NCBI RefSeq assembly: GCF_001435585.1
Contig: NZ_AZEC01000012.1
Coordinates: 24,478-88,477, forward strand
Origin: Schleiferilactobacillus perolens DSM 12744
GTDB taxonomy: Bacteria; Bacillota; Bacilli; Lactobacillales; Lactobacillaceae
Direction: 5' to 3'
Length of the DNA stretch: 64,000 nucleotides
Position numbers and translations under genes: made by a program. The notes below the pieces were generated by a model. The model did no database searches, was not told where the DNA came from, and saw nothing but the letters and a program-made list of their open reading frames with translations. Within the stretch, counting starts at the first letter, position 1; every line of letters starts with the position of its first letter. Positions 50,074 to 57,897 of the stretch are shown one piece after another.

Positions 50074-52848
50074 ATGAGGAAAACAGTGAACCATATTGTT
50101 GCTGGTGTCTTGGCGGCGGCAGCCGTATTACTCACCGGGCAAGTAGCGAGCCACCCAGTCCAGGCCGCGACATTCACTACCAAAGTTGAGGCAGAAAGTT
50201 TTGCGGCTAAAACCGGCAATGTCTATATTCGGCAAAATGGCGACCAGATTCCAATCGATCAAAAGGGAGATACCCTCGTCTTGACCGGTGCTTCCGGCAA
50301 CAAATACGTCGACTTCAGCGATCCAATGGATGATCTCAGTTCTTACAAGAACACGATTCCCGAAGGCCATGACACGGCCACCTGGAACGTGACGGTGCCC
50401 CACGCTGGGTACTATCAGTTGCAGTTCAAATACAATAATCCGGCGACAAAAACGACGGGCAACCGCAACGATCGCGATGAACGCAATTTCCGGATTTCCA
50501 CCAACAACAGTACTGATCCATTGAGCGACCAGGGCTGGGCGGGTTGGATGATTTTTAATATTTCCGGCTATAAAGATCCCAATACGCCGCAGACCACAAT
50601 CCAAAATACAGATAAGTATGCGCCGGTTGTCGGTAATACTGCGTGGAATAATAATTACATGAATGTGTATCTGAAGGCAGGGGAAAACACCGTCACACTG
50701 ACGTTGCAAGCACCTCCGGGTCAGGCAGTGTTTGATGGGCCCAACTTGGATTACTTCGACGTCACGGATATCACAGATCAATATGTGAGTGAAAGCCAAA
50801 TTCCATATGTGGCGAAGAATTTCCAGTTTAAGCACCCAGGCATATTTTACACAACGGCCACTTTGGACCGCATCCGTGCGTATAAGAATTTGGCGGATAC
50901 CGTGGATGGCAAAGCTTATGCCCAGCTGAAAGCTTCTCCTCTGAGCAGTGCCGATTATCAGGATTCGCCCCAGCCTGAAATCAATGTGGGGCCTTATAAC
51001 AATCCAAATATTGGCGGCACCCAATTGACGAAAGATAGTTTCGCAGCCAGCTCCAACGCACTGCTGTGGTATATGGATCGCAATCCGGCCAATGCCAAAA
51101 AGGCGATTCAGATACTGAATGATTGGTCCAGCACATTGAAGACAGTGGGCCACGGCAACGACGCTAAATTGCGGTTTGCCCTGACCTTCCCGGATATGCT
51201 GAACGCAGCCGAATTGATGAAGAATGTCTATAACAAACAAGCCAATGTGGCTGCTGCAGACAAGTGGCAGCAAGCCGACATGGATCGTTTTGCGACATTC
51301 GTCAAATCGATGATGATTGCTCGGGGCGGAGATTATTCACCGACAGCGGATTTTTATCCCCAGGCCAATGGCAACTGGGACGCCAATATCGGCGTGCTGA
51401 ACATGGCGGCAGCAGTTTATCTGAATGACACTGATCTGTACAATGCAGCTTTGAAACAGTTTTATATTGGGACGGCGCAAAGCAGCACCCAACTGTCTAT
51501 GGGGGCATTACCCAACTACGTTTATCCCACCGGCGAAATTCAAGAATCTTCCCGGGACCAAACCCACGCCAAGATGGGGATCAGCGGCTTAGCGATGCAG
51601 TCGGCCATCTCGGCAATACAAGGGATCGACACCTTCTCCGCATACAATAATCGCCTATTGACTGGAACGTTGTATTATGCGCGCTACAACCTCGGTCAGG
51701 ATGTGCCCTCGGACACGTTCATTTCTGATAAGTCCCGGGGCAAGGCCGATGCTTTAGAAGTCTTCGAAATTGTCGGGAACCACTACGCCCAACAACGCGG
51801 TGAAAGTAACGCCGATGTCCAGTTGCTGCGGCAAGCCGCCAATCAGTTGTCGCGCACGGATACCGTGACGGACGAGGCTGGTCAAAAAGTGGGCTGGTTA
51901 CGGGCCGCCCTGTGCGATACCAGCACGTTACCTACACCGCCAGTGACGTATCCATCACCAGAATTCACCTTTGATGATGGTTTCGTGAAGGACGCGACAG
52001 TCACCCAAGGGCAATCATTTGATCAAAACGCAGGCATTCACGCCTGGCAGGACAGCAACCATCAAACGGCGATTGCAGCTGGTGATTGGCAGGTTGACGG
52101 CAAGGTAGATACCAGCAAAATTGGTACCTACACGTTGACTTACACGATTACTAATGCATTTGGTAAGACAGTGACGCTGACTCGGACAATTAAAGTGGTC
52201 GCCGATGATTCTGTGAAATTCACCGACATCAACGAAGTGGTGTATGTGCAGACGACTAAGGCGGATCAGTACAGCTTGGACGCAAAGACTGGGAAATTCA
52301 CAGTCACCGGTCAACTCAAAGGCCTGACAGTCGCTTCGGCCTGGAAGACTGCCCGTAAAGCAGTGACTGCCGATGGCAAAGTGTACTACCAAGTCGGCGG
52401 CAATGGCTGGTTGCGCGCAGAAGATGTGACTTTCTCTCGTCTAGCAAAAGCCAATGGGATTGTCGATGTCACGAATGCCAACGGCGCGAAAACGACAATT
52501 GATCCAGTGGCGACTACCCAAGTGGTGCAAACACTAACTGTCAATACGGGTTGGAAATACTCAGCAGTGGCAACTAATGCGGATGGTACGTGCGCCTACC
52601 TCGTTGCGGATCGTCAATGGGTCCAAGCGCTGGATGTGGTAGAACGTGTCTCCAACAAAGCCAACGTGGTGATTGGTAAAACAAATGCACCTGTGTTTAC
52701 AGGTCATGGCGATGTATTCAAAGGCCGCACTTTGAAGGCTTGCTCTGCTTGGAAAGTGACGGGTATCAAGTATATCAACGGCAAGGTTTACTATCGGGTG
52801 GCGACCGATCTGTATGTGCGGGCTGATTACGGAACTTTTAATAACTAA
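50074..52848 (+). CDS. Secreted alginate-lyase-like polysaccharide lyase with SLAP-like surface domains
   Basis: 924 residues. A signal peptide (about 1-32, ending VQA-A) is followed by a CBM-like beta domain (about 33-230: WNVTVPHAGYYQLQFKY), an alginate-lyase-family alpha domain (about 255-600: NWDANIGVLNMAAAVYL, YPTGEIQESSRDQTHAKMGISGL with candidate catalytic Asn, Arg and His), a bacterial Ig-like domain (about 630-710: IGTYTLTYTITNAFGKTVT), and two or three repeats resembling SLAP/SH3-like wall-binding units to the end. It cuts a uronic-acid polymer outside the cell; GH88 removes the resulting unsaturated sugar inside. Polymer identity unknown. Confidence 0.85.
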   Translation: MRKTVNHIVAGVLAAAAVLLTGQVASHPVQAATFTTKVEAESFAAKTGNVYIRQNGDQIPIDQKGDTLVLTGASGNKYVDFSDPMDDLSSYKNTIPEGHDTATWNVTVPHAGYYQLQFKYNNPATKTTGNRNDRDERNFRISTNNSTDPLSDQGWAGWMIFNISGYKDPNTPQTTIQNTDKYAPVVGNTAWNNNYMNVYLKAGENTVTLTLQAPPGQAVFDGPNLDYFDVTDITDQYVSESQIPYVAKNFQFKHPGIFYTTATLDRIRAYKNLADTVDGKAYAQLKASPLSSADYQDSPQPEINVGPYNNPNIGGTQLTKDSFAASSNALLWYMDRNPANAKKAIQILNDWSSTLKTVGHGNDAKLRFALTFPDMLNAAELMKNVYNKQANVAAADKWQQADMDRFATFVKSMMIARGGDYSPTADFYPQANGNWDANIGVLNMAAAVYLNDTDLYNAALKQFYIGTAQSSTQLSMGALPNYVYPTGEIQESSRDQTHAKMGISGLAMQSAISAIQGIDTFSAYNNRLLTGTLYYARYNLGQDVPSDTFISDKSRGKADALEVFEIVGNHYAQQRGESNADVQLLRQAANQLSRTDTVTDEAGQKVGWLRAALCDTSTLPTPPVTYPSPEFTFDDGFVKDATVTQGQSFDQNAGIHAWQDSNHQTAIAAGDWQVDGKVDTSKIGTYTLTYTITNAFGKTVTLTRTIKVVADDSVKFTDINEVVYVQTTKADQYSLDAKTGKFTVTGQLKGLTVASAWKTARKAVTADGKVYYQVGGNGWLRAEDVTFSRLAKANGIVDVTNANGAKTTIDPVATTQVVQTLTVNTGWKYSAVATNADGTCAYLVADRQWVQALDVVERVSNKANVVIGKTNAPVFTGHGDVFKGRTLKACSAWKVTGIKYINGKVYYRVATDLYVRADYGTFNN

Positions 52849-52888
52849 ATCTTGTTCTCCAAAAAATAGTGTGCCAGTCGCATACATC

Positions 52889-52925
52889 AAAAAGACCAGC
52901 TTTTTTGGAAAAGGCTGGTCTTTTT
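52889..52925. terminator. Bidirectional terminator after the lyase gene
   Basis: Stem AAAAAGACCAGC / GCTGGTCTTTTT (52889-52900, 52914-52925). It ends the PTS-lyase operon and the convergent YhgE/Pip gene. Confidence 0.92.
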
Positions 52926-52958
52926 GGCCTGTTAGTCGATAGATACAATTTCTTCTGC

Positions 52959-54398
52959 TCAATCCACAAATTTACCTCGGCGCCGGTCTAGCGTTAGTTT
53001 TCCCATTACCAAAACGTTGATGCTGATCGTCACCGCAATCATGACGGCCAGATCCTGCGTCATGCTGCCGCCGATGGAGATGGCCTCGCGCAAGGCGTGG
53101 ATACCGTACGTCATGGGAAGAAAAGGACTGGAAATTTTAGTGAACACATTGGCGGTTTCGATCGGGTAAACACCTGTCGATGCGCCTAACTGCAGAATCA
53201 GCAAAATCGTCACTAAGTATTTACCAAAGGCTCCCAGAATGACGTTCAAGCCGAACACACAAGTGATAAAAGTTACTGCAGTTACTGCCATTGCCACCCA
53301 GGTATTGACCACGGACAACGGGTTTAACCCCAGACCTTTGAGGACCACGAGGGCCAACAAAATTACCTGAACACCAACTAGGCTTAACAGCAAGCTGTAT
53401 TTGCTCCACCACCACGCCGCCGCATGCGTCGGCCGTTTCTTGGGCGAGTACATATCATACATAAAACTCAGAGAAATACAGCCGACATATAAGCCAATCG
53501 AGATCGCAAACGGCGCCATGCCCACGCCGTTGGTAGGTGTGTTGGACACATCCACGCGTTTTAACTGAACGGGTGCGGCCATCAAGGCAATGTTTTGCGC
53601 TTTTGTGACTAGTTGTGGTGTACTGGCCTGGGCCTTGGTCAGAGCCGTAGTCATGGTTTGACTACCATGTAAAAGTGTCTGGCTGGCCGCATTGAGTTGG
53701 GCAGACGATGCGGCCAGTTGACCGGCGGCGGTGCGTAAGGCACTGGTTTGAGCCGTATTTGGTATTCCTTGGGCCAATTGTTGTAAACCTTGGGTTTGTT
53801 TGGCCATGCCCGTTGCCAGCGCTTGCTGTCCTTGGGTCATATTTTTGCTGCCGGTTAGAGTGTTTTGAGTGCCGGCACTGCTGGCAGCCAGTCCCTTAAG
53901 CAGGTTTTTGTAATATATTGTCGAGATCTCCTTGTTCAGGTTGGCCTGGATCGCGGTCGCCGTTCCTTTGGCAATTTGGCCAGCAAAGAAATCAGCCCCT
54001 GGATTCACTTTATACGTGAGATTCATCGCAGTTGGCCGACTGCTGAGCAGGGAACGGGAAGCTTGTGAGAAATTATGCGGAATCTCCAGAACCAGATAAT
54101 ACTCGCCATTTTTCAACCCTTTTTCAGCTTTAGCCCGGCTGGTCACGGCATATTTCATGGAATGGGATTTGTACAAGCCGGCAATCAAATCCTGGCCGGC
54201 ATTGACCTTCTTACCATTGTCAGTGGTACCGCGATCCGTATTAACGATGGCCGCTGGTAAATTTTGCGTATTCTGATAGGTGCTCCAAATGGATGAAAGG
54301 TACACGCCAGAATAAATCGCTGGAATTAGGGTGATGAAGAATAAGACGACCATCACCATTGGCCGTTTAAGGACAGCCTGCCACTCACTTTTAAACAT
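52959..54398 (-). CDS. YhgE/Pip family membrane protein (ABC-2 fold)
   Basis: 479 residues. One N-terminal helix (about 13-35) ends in IPAIYSGVYLSSIW, then a long outside domain (about 40-290) with a helical heptad-like stretch rich in Ala, Gln, Thr and Ser (TGMAKQTQGLQQLAQGI), then five or six helices (about 300-470). It is shorter than phage infection protein Pip. Relatives are surface exporters or phage receptors. Divergent from a PadR gene that probably represses it; its promoter is TTGACA - 17 - TACTAT (54449-54477). Confidence 0.88.
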   Translation of the reverse strand: MFKSEWQAVLKRPMVMVVLFFITLIPAIYSGVYLSSIWSTYQNTQNLPAAIVNTDRGTTDNGKKVNAGQDLIAGLYKSHSMKYAVTSRAKAEKGLKNGEYYLVLEIPHNFSQASRSLLSSRPTAMNLTYKVNPGADFFAGQIAKGTATAIQANLNKEISTIYYKNLLKGLAASSAGTQNTLTGSKNMTQGQQALATGMAKQTQGLQQLAQGIPNTAQTSALRTAAGQLAASSAQLNAASQTLLHGSQTMTTALTKAQASTPQLVTKAQNIALMAAPVQLKRVDVSNTPTNGVGMAPFAISIGLYVGCISLSFMYDMYSPKKRPTHAAAWWWSKYSLLLSLVGVQVILLALVVLKGLGLNPLSVVNTWVAMAVTAVTFITCVFGLNVILGAFGKYLVTILLILQLGASTGVYPIETANVFTKISSPFLPMTYGIHALREAISIGGSMTQDLAVMIAVTISINVLVMGKLTLDRRRGKFVD

Positions 54399-54427
54399 AT
54401 TACGCCTCCATATTGTTGTTGATACTA

Positions 54428-54495
54428 TTAACGTTGTTAATATGTATGATAGTACCCGACCGATTTCCAGTTGTCAACCGTTAATATTGATAACG
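54428..54495. promoter_or_regulatory. YhgE/Pip promoter and two PadR-type palindromes
   Basis: On the minus strand TTGACA (54472-54477), 17 bases, TACTAT (54449-54454). Palindromes TTAAC-GTT-GTTAA (54428-54440) and CGTTA-N7-TAACG (54479-54495) flank it, one over the first transcribed bases and one just upstream of the -35. These are good candidates for the adjacent PadR protein. Confidence 0.7.
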
Positions 54496-54543
54496 TGAAT
54501 ATGAATGTGGTAAAGTCTAGAAGCAAAGTAAGGAGGAAAAACC

Positions 54544-55047
54544 GTGAATAATGAACAAATTATCCTTGGTCTGCTTTACAAAAAAGAGCGGACTGGTTAC
54601 GAATTAAACGAGGTTTTTAAAGACATTTTCAGCCATTTTTATGATGCCTCTTTCGGCATGATTTACCCGACTCTGCGCCGTTTGGCCAAAAATGGGTTGG
54701 TATCAAAAAAAATGGTCGTCCAATCTGGACGGCCAAACAAAAATGTGTATGAAATTACAGAAGCGGGAAAGAAGATTTTCGAGGAATCACTCACTTCAAC
54801 TATGATTCCCGACACCCGTCACTCCGATTTCCTCATGCGCCTGTATTTTGGCGAATACGAAACCCTAGCAGAGCTGACCAACATCATCCAAGAACAGATC
54901 CATTGGTTAACCGATCAAATTGAAAAGCTCCAGACCCGCCTAGCAGATTGGCCCAACATCACCAAAACCCAAAAACTATCCTTCTCAATCGGCATCGCCG
55001 AATATCAGGCGCAACTCAAAGTATTACAGGACGCCATAAAAGAATAA
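54544..55047 (+). CDS. PadR family regulator with C-terminal dimerisation domain
   Basis: 167 residues: winged helix 1-80 (ILGLLYKKERTGYELNEVF, SFGMIYPTLRRLAKNGLV, GRPNKNVYEITEAGKK) and a C-terminal Vir_C-like helical domain (about 95-165) that forms the PadR-s1 type dimer. AAGGAGG precedes the GTG-adjacent ATG. It is divergent from the YhgE/Pip gene, the usual pairing of drug-efflux type PadR repressors and their targets. Confidence 0.9.
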   Translation: MNNEQIILGLLYKKERTGYELNEVFKDIFSHFYDASFGMIYPTLRRLAKNGLVSKKMVVQSGRPNKNVYEITEAGKKIFEESLTSTMIPDTRHSDFLMRLYFGEYETLAELTNIIQEQIHWLTDQIEKLQTRLADWPNITKTQKLSFSIGIAEYQAQLKVLQDAIKE

Positions 55048-55058
55048 CGACAGAATTC

Positions 55059-55077
55059 CGCAGCTTTGGCACGGCCG
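55059..55077 (-). repeat. Remnant of the interspersed element (R6)
   Basis: CGCAGCTTTGGCACGGCCG matches the right end of the minus-oriented copies R2, R4 and R5 (for instance GCAGCTTTGGCACGGC at R2). Nothing else of the element is left. It lies between two convergent genes, the same kind of site as R1, R3 and R4. Confidence 0.65.
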
Positions 55078-55085
55078 CCAGCATA

Positions 55086-55877
55086 CTACAACACTGCTTT
55101 CCCAAACACCTGTAGCTCAGTCAGCGCCGGGAAATTCGACGCATCCGCATCCTTAACCAAATTAATCAACCGCAACCCACTAATCACGCGCGGAGCCACC
55201 GCAAACACCTGCGGCTCGGCCGTCTTTTTTGGTTGCCAAACTTCCTGACTACCATCCGAGAACGCCACTGTCACACTTGTCCAGTAACTATCGTGGGGAT
55301 AATCCGCCCGCAATACCAAGACAATCTTATCCACTTCAACGGGATGCCCCAGCGCTAAATCCAGCTCAGCATCCGCGCGCCCAGCGATCCCCCATGATTG
55401 GAAGGGATAGTTCCCGTGACTCTCGTTGGCTACCATGCCATCAATCGCGTTCCGGGCAAAAAAGACAGGCTCGTCCCGCGTCTCCGCATTGGCCGATGCA
55501 TGGGGATAGGCACCAGTGTCTTCGCGCTGGTCATGACTGTTTTCTGCCCAATTACGGTATGTACTAATTTCCTCAGTCGTGGCCACGCGCACAGTAGCGT
55601 AGTGATTTTTACCCGCAAAAGCACCGTCGGGATAAGGCCATTCCCGTTCGGTGTTGAAGGGGATTTGGTAGGCCCATTGTTTTTGAGACACATAAATGAG
55701 TGCTGGTTTTAAGGCCGCATCCAACTGGGCCCAAATAAATACGGGAGCCTGGTCGGTGCTAATTTGAATTTGATCCCCCAGGGCATAATGATGCTGATAA
55801 GCCAGGTAGACATTGTCGCCCCGCCTGCTCTCCTGTAATACCTGCTGATGATGGGTTAAGGCAATTTGCAATGACAT
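55086..55877 (-). CDS. Discoidin-like (F5/8 type C) protein, intracellular
   Basis: 263 residues without signal peptide. The C-terminal half (about 120-262) resembles an F5/8 type C carbohydrate-binding domain: FFARNAIDGMVANESHGNYPFQSWG, ELDLALGHPVEVDKIVLVLR, YWTSVTVAFSDGS and FPALTELQVFG. The N-terminal half is a beta-rich unknown domain (IQISTDQAPVFIWAQLDAAL). It has its own sigma-54 promoter and is divergent from the IIA-rpoN operon, so it belongs to the locus. A cytoplasmic sugar-binding or sugar-modifying role is likely but unproven. Confidence 0.75.
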   Translation of the reverse strand: MSLQIALTHHQQVLQESRRGDNVYLAYQHHYALGDQIQISTDQAPVFIWAQLDAALKPALIYVSQKQWAYQIPFNTEREWPYPDGAFAGKNHYATVRVATTEEISTYRNWAENSHDQREDTGAYPHASANAETRDEPVFFARNAIDGMVANESHGNYPFQSWGIAGRADAELDLALGHPVEVDKIVLVLRADYPHDSYWTSVTVAFSDGSQEVWQPKKTAEPQVFAVAPRVISGLRLINLVKDADASNFPALTELQVFGKAVL

Positions 55878-55946
55878 GATCATTCTCCTTGTGTTTAATA
55901 GTGGGGACAGCGGTTAAACAGTATGCATTTCATCTGTGATTAATTG

Positions 55947-55997
55947 TGTTTACGCTTGCACGCAGTCCCACCATAGTATAAGCAAAAATAGTGCCAA
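55947..55997 (-). promoter_or_regulatory. Sigma-54 promoter of the discoidin-like gene with cre site
   Basis: Minus-strand TTGGCACTATTTTTGCT (55981-55997) is a consensus -24/-12 element with GG and GC 10 bases apart. Just downstream, TGCAAGCGTAAACA on the minus strand (55947-55960) fits the CcpA cre consensus, placed to block the newly started polymerase. Confidence 0.85.
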
Positions 55998-56034
55998 TAG
56001 GGAGGGGCGGGAGTAATTCACACCGCTGCACTGG

Positions 56035-56052
56035 TTGGCACGATAATTGCGT
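56035..56052 (+). promoter_or_regulatory. Sigma-54 promoter of the IIA-rpoN-GH43-GH36 operon
   Basis: TTGGCACGATAATTGCGT: GG (56037-56038) and GC (56049-56050) 10 bases apart. Divergent from the promoter at 55981 with about 40 bp between the -24 elements. An inverted pair TGTTTAA / TTAAACA (55892-55920) lies about 120-145 bp upstream, a normal distance for an activator site. Confidence 0.87.
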
Positions 56053-56129
56053 ATACTGAAGTAAGAGAGTAAAAAGGGTGCCGCACCAATGGTTCAAGGC
56101 CGGCAACCCACTAACAAGGAGACGTTTCG

Positions 56130-56528
56130 ATGACCCGAATTATTTTTATTTCCCATAACAAACTGGCGGAAGGTATGCAAAAAGCGGTGGAGATGATTGC
56201 TGGTCCCCAACCCCATGTGGAAAGTTATGGCTTAATGCCCGGTCAGCGCCCGGATGATATCGTTGCCCACATTCGCCAATCGATTAAGGCAGACGAGCAA
56301 GTCCTAATTCTTGCTGATCTCGTTGGCGGCAGTATGTGCAACGCGGCCATGACATTGCTGGATCTGCCCAATGTGCAATTAATCGGGGGGATGAATTTGG
56401 CCTTGGCCCTGCAAGTGGTGCTGACTCCGCCGGCTTCGGCAGACGAAATCAACCATGTGATCAAACAGGCGCAAACCAATGTCCAGCACGTCATATTAAA
56501 AAAAGTGAAGGACGACTCCTTCTTTTAA
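56130..56528 (+). CDS. PTS mannose-family IIA component
   Basis: 132 residues. The phosphorylated His9 is in IIFISHNKLAEGM; ILADLVGGSMCNAAM is the second family motif. It is encoded 7 kb from IIB/IIC/IID but under the same type of promoter, and is not fused to IIB. AAGGAGAC precedes the ATG. First gene of the operon containing rpoN. Confidence 0.93.
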   Translation: MTRIIFISHNKLAEGMQKAVEMIAGPQPHVESYGLMPGQRPDDIVAHIRQSIKADEQVLILADLVGGSMCNAAMTLLDLPNVQLIGGMNLALALQVVLTPPASADEINHVIKQAQTNVQHVILKKVKDDSFF

Positions 56529-56570
56529 AGCGGCTAACGGAATAACACGGTGAAAGAGAGCTGAATCTAC

Positions 56571-57881
56571 ATGAATATGAATCAAGGTTTCTCCCTTCAT
56601 CAAAGCCAGGCACAGAAACTGGCGTTGACCCAAGGCATGCGGCAGTCCATTGCCATGCTGCGACTGGATGCGATTGATTTGCAGGATTATTTACAGGAAA
56701 TCAGTTTAGAAAACCCGTTAATGGATATTCGTATGCCTCTGGTCCAGCCGGTGGCCGTCAGCGGGGCCACCGGGCAAGAGACTTATCAAATCAAGGATAC
56801 CAGTGGCTCGCTGTTCAGTTATTTATTGGAACAGGTGCATTTGACTATGCGCAAGACCCCGCTGCGTGCCTTGGTGGTTTATCTGATCGAACAGTTGGAA
56901 CCCAATGGGTATTTGATGATCAGTGATGACGAAATCCGTCAGCAGCTGCCGGTGGACCCGATCATGCTGATGGATGCCAAAACATTGCTCCAACGGCTCG
57001 ATCCGCCGGGGGTCGGGGCGCATGATTTACAGGAATGCCTGTTGCTGCAGGCCGAAAATGACTCTGAGCCTGTCCCGGCCGGAGTGATTCCGATCTTAAA
57101 AGATCATTTTCAAGCAATGAAGGACCACCGCTGGGTCGCGATTCAAAAAAAGCTGGACATGACCCAAGCCGACTTCACCGCCGCCATGACATATATTCAG
57201 TCCTTATCAGCCAATCCGGGACTGCCCTTTAACCACACGGACACCAGTTATGTGATTCCGGAATTGAAGCTCATTGCGCAAGCAGGTAAACTGTCGCTGC
57301 AAATTATCCAGCGCAATCAGCCGCAAGTGGTCTTCGCAGAAGAGACCTACGACCAATTGAAACAGTCGTCGGATATGGAAGTACAGCAATACATTGCAGA
57401 TCGGTATAACCAATATCAATCCGTGATGTATAACGTCCAGCGACGTACTGATACCTTGATGATGGTGGGCCGGCAAATTGTGCAAGCGCAATATGCCTTT
57501 TTCACCCAAAAGGTGAAGACCATTGCGCCGTTATTATTGCGGGATATCGCCCAGAAACTGCAAATCAGTGAATCCACGGTGAGCCGAGCAATCAATGGCA
57601 AGTATATGCAAACCGACTTCGGTATTTTTGAGCTGAAAAGTTTCTTTTCTCGATACAGCGGCGGCAGCGATGACGCGGGGCGTTCCGTGGATCAGATGGT
57701 GACGGCTTTGCAGCACTTGGTAGCCGGTGAAGATAAAACGCATCCGCTCAGTGATGACCAGTTAGCCCAAGCCTTGCAGCAGCAAGGCTATCAAGTGGCT
57801 CGCCGAACCGTGGCGAAATACCGAAAGGAAAATGGCATTCCGTCCTCAACTCGGCGCGGACAAGCGGCCCAATTGAAGTAA
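56571..57881 (+). CDS. rpoN: RNA polymerase sigma-54 factor
   Basis: 436 residues. Region I starts with a Gln/Leu-rich segment (SLHQSQAQKLALTQGMRQSIAMLRLDA in outline), which holds the activator response; the core-binding domain follows; the HTH (LQISESTVSRAINGKYMQT) and the RpoN box ARRTVAKYRKENGIPSS near the C-terminus recognise -12 and -24. It is placed second in a sigma-54-driven operon, so its expression should feed back on itself. In most lactobacilli rpoN also sits near a mannose-class PTS. Start ATG 56571 with GAGAGC upstream; ATG 56577 is possible. Confidence 0.96.
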   Translation: MNMNQGFSLHQSQAQKLALTQGMRQSIAMLRLDAIDLQDYLQEISLENPLMDIRMPLVQPVAVSGATGQETYQIKDTSGSLFSYLLEQVHLTMRKTPLRALVVYLIEQLEPNGYLMISDDEIRQQLPVDPIMLMDAKTLLQRLDPPGVGAHDLQECLLLQAENDSEPVPAGVIPILKDHFQAMKDHRWVAIQKKLDMTQADFTAAMTYIQSLSANPGLPFNHTDTSYVIPELKLIAQAGKLSLQIIQRNQPQVVFAEETYDQLKQSSDMEVQQYIADRYNQYQSVMYNVQRRTDTLMMVGRQIVQAQYAFFTQKVKTIAPLLLRDIAQKLQISESTVSRAINGKYMQTDFGIFELKSFFSRYSGGSDDAGRSVDQMVTALQHLVAGEDKTHPLSDDQLAQALQQQGYQVARRTVAKYRKENGIPSSTRRGQAAQLK

Positions 57882-57897
57882 ACGAATGGAGACGAAC

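Noticed and set aside
50128..51273. 381-codon frame opposite the lyase gene
   Set aside because: It is a mirror frame of a real, well-supported gene with a signal peptide and domains; no ribosome site or known motif.
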